64,000 bases of DNA from Candidatus Handelsmanbacteria bacterium (lineage in GTDB: Bacteria > Latescibacterota > UBA2968 > UBA8231), in assembly GCA_016867395.1 (NCBI GenBank), contig VGJS01000003.1, forward strand, positions 62,001 through 126,000, in the 5' to 3' direction. Both the position numbers and the translations under genes were made by a program. The notes below the pieces were generated by a model. The model had not been told where the DNA came from, ran no database searches, and worked only from the letters and a program-made list of their open reading frames with translations. This document shows positions 60,709 through 64,000 of this stretch, piece after piece; the first letter of the stretch is position 1; each line of letters opens with the position of its first letter.

Positions 60709-62095
60709 TCAGCAGATCAGCAGCATCTTGCGGGTCTGGGTGAACCCCTCAGTCCAGAAACGGTAGAAGTAAACCCCCCAGGCCGGTCGCCCGCATTCCA
60801 GGCCGCCATATGGGCCCCGGCTGGCGGCCAGCCCTCGGCCAGCACCTCCAACCCGCTGCCCGGCGGCGTCGAGGACCTCCAGGCGCACCTGCCCCTCGCG
60901 GGGAAGGCGGTACTCGATGAGGGTGGCCGGGTTGAAGGGATTGGGGTAGGTCTGGCCCAGCACGAAACTCTGCGGCCCGCTGCCGGCCTCCTCCAGCACC
61001 GCGGTGGGCGGGCCGTAGTCAAAGGGCTGGTCTACCATGTGGTAGAGCTTCTCCTTGCCCCCACTGTACTCCTGCTGCAGGTAGTAGCTCAGCAGCGGCT
61101 AGCGCGCCAGTTCTTTGAGGCTGCGGCTCACCGACTGCCCCTCCTCCCAGTGGTTGTCGAGGGTCTTCTGAATCCACATCTCCATGCCGGCGCCGCTGTT
61201 CCAGTGGTCGATGCTGCCGGGCCGGTCCCAGCGGGGCACCCCGCCGGCCCGGTGCCGGTCGTAGAGGGCCTGGATCTGGGCGCGGTACTGGGGATTGACG
61301 TCGCTGGCCGCGGGGCTGTCCTCGAACTGCCGGTTCACCGCACCGCAGCAGTGTAGGTACGGATGTACGGTGGTGCCCTGCCAGTTCTTGGCTGTCAGGG
61401 CGATGCCCATGCCGTGGGCCTTGAACTTGGCGATGTTGAGGTTGAAGGCCCCCTCCTCCTCGATGGGCGCCACGTAGCCGATGCGCTCATACACCACCCT
61501 GTCGGGCACCTGGCGCCAGATCACCTCCCCGCCCTCCTTGAGCGTGCCGAGGTTGGCTGCGGATACCAGCCGGCCGGTGTAGAAGGTGCTCAGCTTGGCG
61601 CCGGTGCGCCAAGTCATGGGGACAAAGACCTGCATGGAGCTGCTGGTGGGGCAGTAGGCATCGCCCAGGAGGTTCCCCTCGCGCAGATAGAACTGCTCGC
61701 CCTTCAGGCCCATTTTTTTCCCTTCATGCCCTCGACCAGGCCCTCGACGAAATCGGCGTCGGTGATGATGCCCATAACCCCCTACGTCGAATCGCCGCCG
61801 CAGGTGATATTGGGCTTCATGGCCACCTTGTCGGTCACAGAAAACCCCGGGGTATCCTGTAAGGTGAACAGCTCGCGGGCCAGGGCTTTGCCCTCCGCCA
61901 TCTTGGCAGCGGCATCCAGTTTGTACACCACCTGGGTGCGTTTGATGAACACTGCCTCGGGATGGGCGGCCACAAAGGGGTGCAGGCCGAAATAACGCGG
62001 CCCACCCTGGTAGGCACTCGGCCAGGCCCGGAGGGCTGCAGCAGGGACGCTGCCCCCACCATGCCTGCCGACTTGAGGAAATCCCTTCTTTCCAT
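60709..62095 (-). pseudogene. broken Tat-exported DUF362-like protein with T9SS sorting domain
   Basis: ATG 62095 (GGAG site) opens a Tat-type signal 'MERRDFLKSAGMVGAASLL'. The reading sense then shifts frame near 62.04 kb to 'HPEAVFIKRTQVVYKLDAAAK' and 'DKVAMKPNITCGGDST', meets an in-frame TAG (61784-61782), shifts again at a 7-A run (61713-61719), continues as 'FYLREGNLLGDAYCPTSS...HWEEGQSVSRSLKELAR', stops at TAG (61101-61099), and resumes in frame to the sorting domain 'LGQTYPNPFNPATLIEYRL', itself disturbed by two compensating shifts. The DUF362 call rests on 'KPNITCGG' and 'NIAKFKAHGMGIALTAKN' only. Confidence 0.75.
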
Positions 62096-62306
62096 GGTCA
62101 ATACTCCTTTCTCGGGTAGCAACCCAACCATAGGGCACGAGTCGTACCACCCTCTGTCCTCTCCCCCACCAGGAGCGCTGCCATCCGTGTGGCCGCCTGC
62201 CGGCGGCGGGGGTTGGGACCCCAGTGGGCTGCGCGGGCCCCGGCTGGCTGGCCCGGCAACGGCAAAAGCTGTACTTTCAAGACACCTTCCGCACCCAGGT
62301 CCACTG

Positions 62307-64000
62307 ATGAAGACCGCTGCCCGCGCCCTTGGTTTCCGCCTCCTGTTGCCAGTTCTGCTAGCAGCTGGCCCCGCCCTGGCCCAGTATGTGGCCGAAGTGC
62401 CCTATTTCCACCAGTACAGCAACCGCCTCAACCCTTCGGGTTCCTGCCAGAACACTTGTGTGGCGATGGTGCTAAAATACTACGGGGCCGCGGATATCAC
62501 CCCGGACCAGCTCTCGGCCACCTGGGGCACCAGCGTGGCCCAGACCACCGAGGGACTGGCGCGGGTTTTCAACACCGAGGCGGCGGCCCGCGGCCTGCGC
62601 GTGCGCGACCAAGCAGTGGAAAGCGGCACCCTGCGCCAGCTGCACGCCCTGCTCGACGAGGGCAAACCGGTGATCGTGCACGGCGGCTTCTCCACGGTGG
62701 GCCATCTGCTGGTGCTGGTGGGTTACGACGCGAACTACTACTACGCCAACGACCCGGCCAGCCGCTGGACCGAACGCCTCAACGGGGGGTTCACCCAGAC
62801 CAGTGATCCGCACATCGGGCGTTATACCCGCTACCAACGGGCCGCCGTCGAGCAGGCCATCCTCTCGGGTGACCACCGCCGCCGCATTCGCATGCATGCC
62901 CTCTACCTGGCGCCCGGCCCGCTGGCCGCCACCCTGACCCTGGCCGGCGGCGATTCCCTGGCCGCCGATCTTCCCTTCACCTTGCGGGCCACGGTCCGGC
63001 TCGACACCCTGCCCGGTGCCGAGGTCACCGCCAGCGCCGACCTCAGCGAGCTGGGCGGGGCAGCCACCCACCCTCTGTTTCGCCTTGACGAGCGCACCTT
63101 TCAGCTCGAGGCCGAACTACCCGGCCCGGCCCCGGGCCGCCGGCGCCTGCGGGTGTACCTGCGGCAGGGCGGCGCGACCGAGGTCCTCCGCCGCATCCTC
63201 GTAGTGCTGCCCGCGGCCAACCTGCTCCTCTACGGCGACGACTATGGCGGGGGCTGGCGGCGGGGGCTGACCGTCAACACACGGGTGGATTCGGCAGCCA
63301 CCGGCCAGGTGCAGCAGGGCGCCCACGCCCTGGCTCTCGAAGCGCAGGGCTTCACCTTCGAGCTGATGCCCCCCGCCCCCCTCGAGCTGGCCGGGTACCG
63401 GGCGTTGCGCCTGGCTTTCCATCCCGGCGACAGCACCCCCGGGGCGCGCCCTGCCCTAGCGGTGCAGCTCAACGGCGACGTGCGCAAACTCGTCTCCCTG
63501 CTGGGGCCATCCTCCTTTGCCCTCGACCCCCAGCGCCGCGAATGGCAGGAGATCGAGATCCCACTCTCGGCTTTCTATCCGCTCGAGGACTCGCTTAGCT
63601 CCCTGCGCCTATTCGGCACCCTGCAGGGCACCTTCTTCCTCGACGAACTGAGCCTGGTCAGCTCCCGTTTCCCGGCCCCGGCCCTAACTGGCGCCTGGCT
63701 GCGCCCCGGCCCTGATTCGCTGCTGGTCGGCAGCCATCTCTCCCTGCGCCAACTCATCGCCGTCCAGCGCGGGGTGGCGGAGGGGCCCCCCGCCGAACTA
63801 AGCGCCGATCTGAGCGAACTGGGCGGTCCGGCTGCCCTGCCCCTCAGGTCGTATGACGGGCAGACCTATACCCTCGAGGCGGAGCTGTACCTGCCCGCCA
63901 CCAACGGGGTGCGCCAACTGCGGGTGCGGCTGCGGCAGGGAACCCTGGAGTCCGAGTTGCGCCGGTCGGTGCTGCTCTTGCCTGCCGAGGATCAGCTGAT
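62307..64000 (+). CDS. secreted C39-like cysteine peptidase with repeated C-terminal domains (runs off the window)
   Basis: At least 564 residues, open to the window end. ATG 62307 begins a signal peptide ('FRLLLPVLLAAGPALAQ'). Residues 30-170 match the C39_2-type domain: nucleophile Cys47 in 'CQNTCVAMVLKYYG', then 'KPVIVHGGFSTVGHLLVLVGYD' with the catalytic His and 'NDPAS'. After that, two related beta-rich units near 225-305 and 485-564 ('SADLSELGG...LEAELPGPAPGRRRLRVYLRQG' type) enclose a Gly-rich middle segment. Probably surface or secreted; no C-terminal sorting domain can be checked here. Confidence 0.75.
   Translation, partial: MKTAARALGFRLLLPVLLAAGPALAQYVAEVPYFHQYSNRLNPSGSCQNTCVAMVLKYYGAADITPDQLSATWGTSVAQTTEGLARVFNTEAAARGLRVRDQAVESGTLRQLHALLDEGKPVIVHGGFSTVGHLLVLVGYDANYYYANDPASRWTERLNGGFTQTSDPHIGRYTRYQRAAVEQAILSGDHRRRIRMHALYLAPGPLAATLTLAGGDSLAADLPFTLRATVRLDTLPGAEVTASADLSELGGAATHPLFRLDERTFQLEAELPGPAPGRRRLRVYLRQGGATEVLRRILVVLPAANLLLYGDDYGGGWRRGLTVNTRVDSAATGQVQQGAHALALEAQGFTFELMPPAPLELAGYRALRLAFHPGDSTPGARPALAVQLNGDVRKLVSLLGPSSFALDPQRREWQEIEIPLSAFYPLEDSLSSLRLFGTLQGTFFLDELSLVSSRFPAPALTGAWLRPGPDSLLVGSHLSLRQLIAVQRGVAEGPPAELSADLSELGGPAALPLRSYDGQTYTLEAELYLPATNGVRQLRVRLRQGTLESELRRSVLLLPAEDQL

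Overview
GC-rich bacterial chromosome segment (no plasmid, phage or CRISPR signs, no rRNA or tRNA genes seen). Gene content points to the FCB supergroup: PorU-like C25 peptidase, PorV/PorQ-type barrels and type IX secretion (T9SS) C-terminal sorting domains occur together with several phytanoyl-CoA dioxygenases (PhyH), FN3/NPLDP-type lipoproteins and enolase-superfamily enzymes. That mix fits an uncultured lineage such as Latescibacterota; the lineage call is inference.

Layout. 0-4.2 kb: repeat element, a GH42-like hydrolase translationally coupled to a PhyH dioxygenase, and ctaB. 4.3-12.1 kb: ligA from a consensus promoter that predicts a leaderless mRNA; the reverse operon lexA - glycerate kinase - PorV/PorQ-like barrel - era; two broken secreted-protein genes. 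12.2-17.2 kb: tilS-ftsH-folP-cdaA. 17.2-21.2 kb: argR-argB-argD-argH behind a promoter with an AT-rich palindrome that looks like an ArgR operator. 21.2-32 kb: broken Gfo/Idh oxidoreductase, H+-pyrophosphatase (hppA), two paralogous enolase-superfamily enzymes, zapA, a MOSC protein, and broken methyltransferase and DUF5916-type genes. 32-36 kb: purD, folB, folK and two unrecognised proteins. 36-43.5 kb: accessory sugar/small-molecule block with a GH4 glycosidase, three PhyH dioxygenases, an EVE protein, an internally deleted DegT aminotransferase, a sialidase-like gene split by an in-frame TGA, and an SDR. 43.5-57.4 kb: seven reverse-strand, tightly packed genes for a T9SS-like surface/secretion module. 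57.5-64 kb: rpmB, intact DegT aminotransferase, Trm112-like protein, a 200-bp MITE, a broken Tat/DUF362/T9SS gene, and a C39-like peptidase running off the end.

How parts fit. Housekeeping genes are intact, tightly packed and partly behind recognisable sigma-70 promoters, whereas accessory and secreted-protein genes include eight lesions (frameshifts, internal deletions, in-frame TAA, TAG and TGA). The accessory blocks also hold four copies of a dispersed ~140-280 bp intergenic repeat whose terminal arms pair with each other although the arm sequence differs between copies. The secretion cluster contains two proteins whose protease active sites look substituted (Cys to Ser in the PorU-like protein; HExxH lost in an M6-like protein) beside two metalloprotease-like proteins with intact HExxH.
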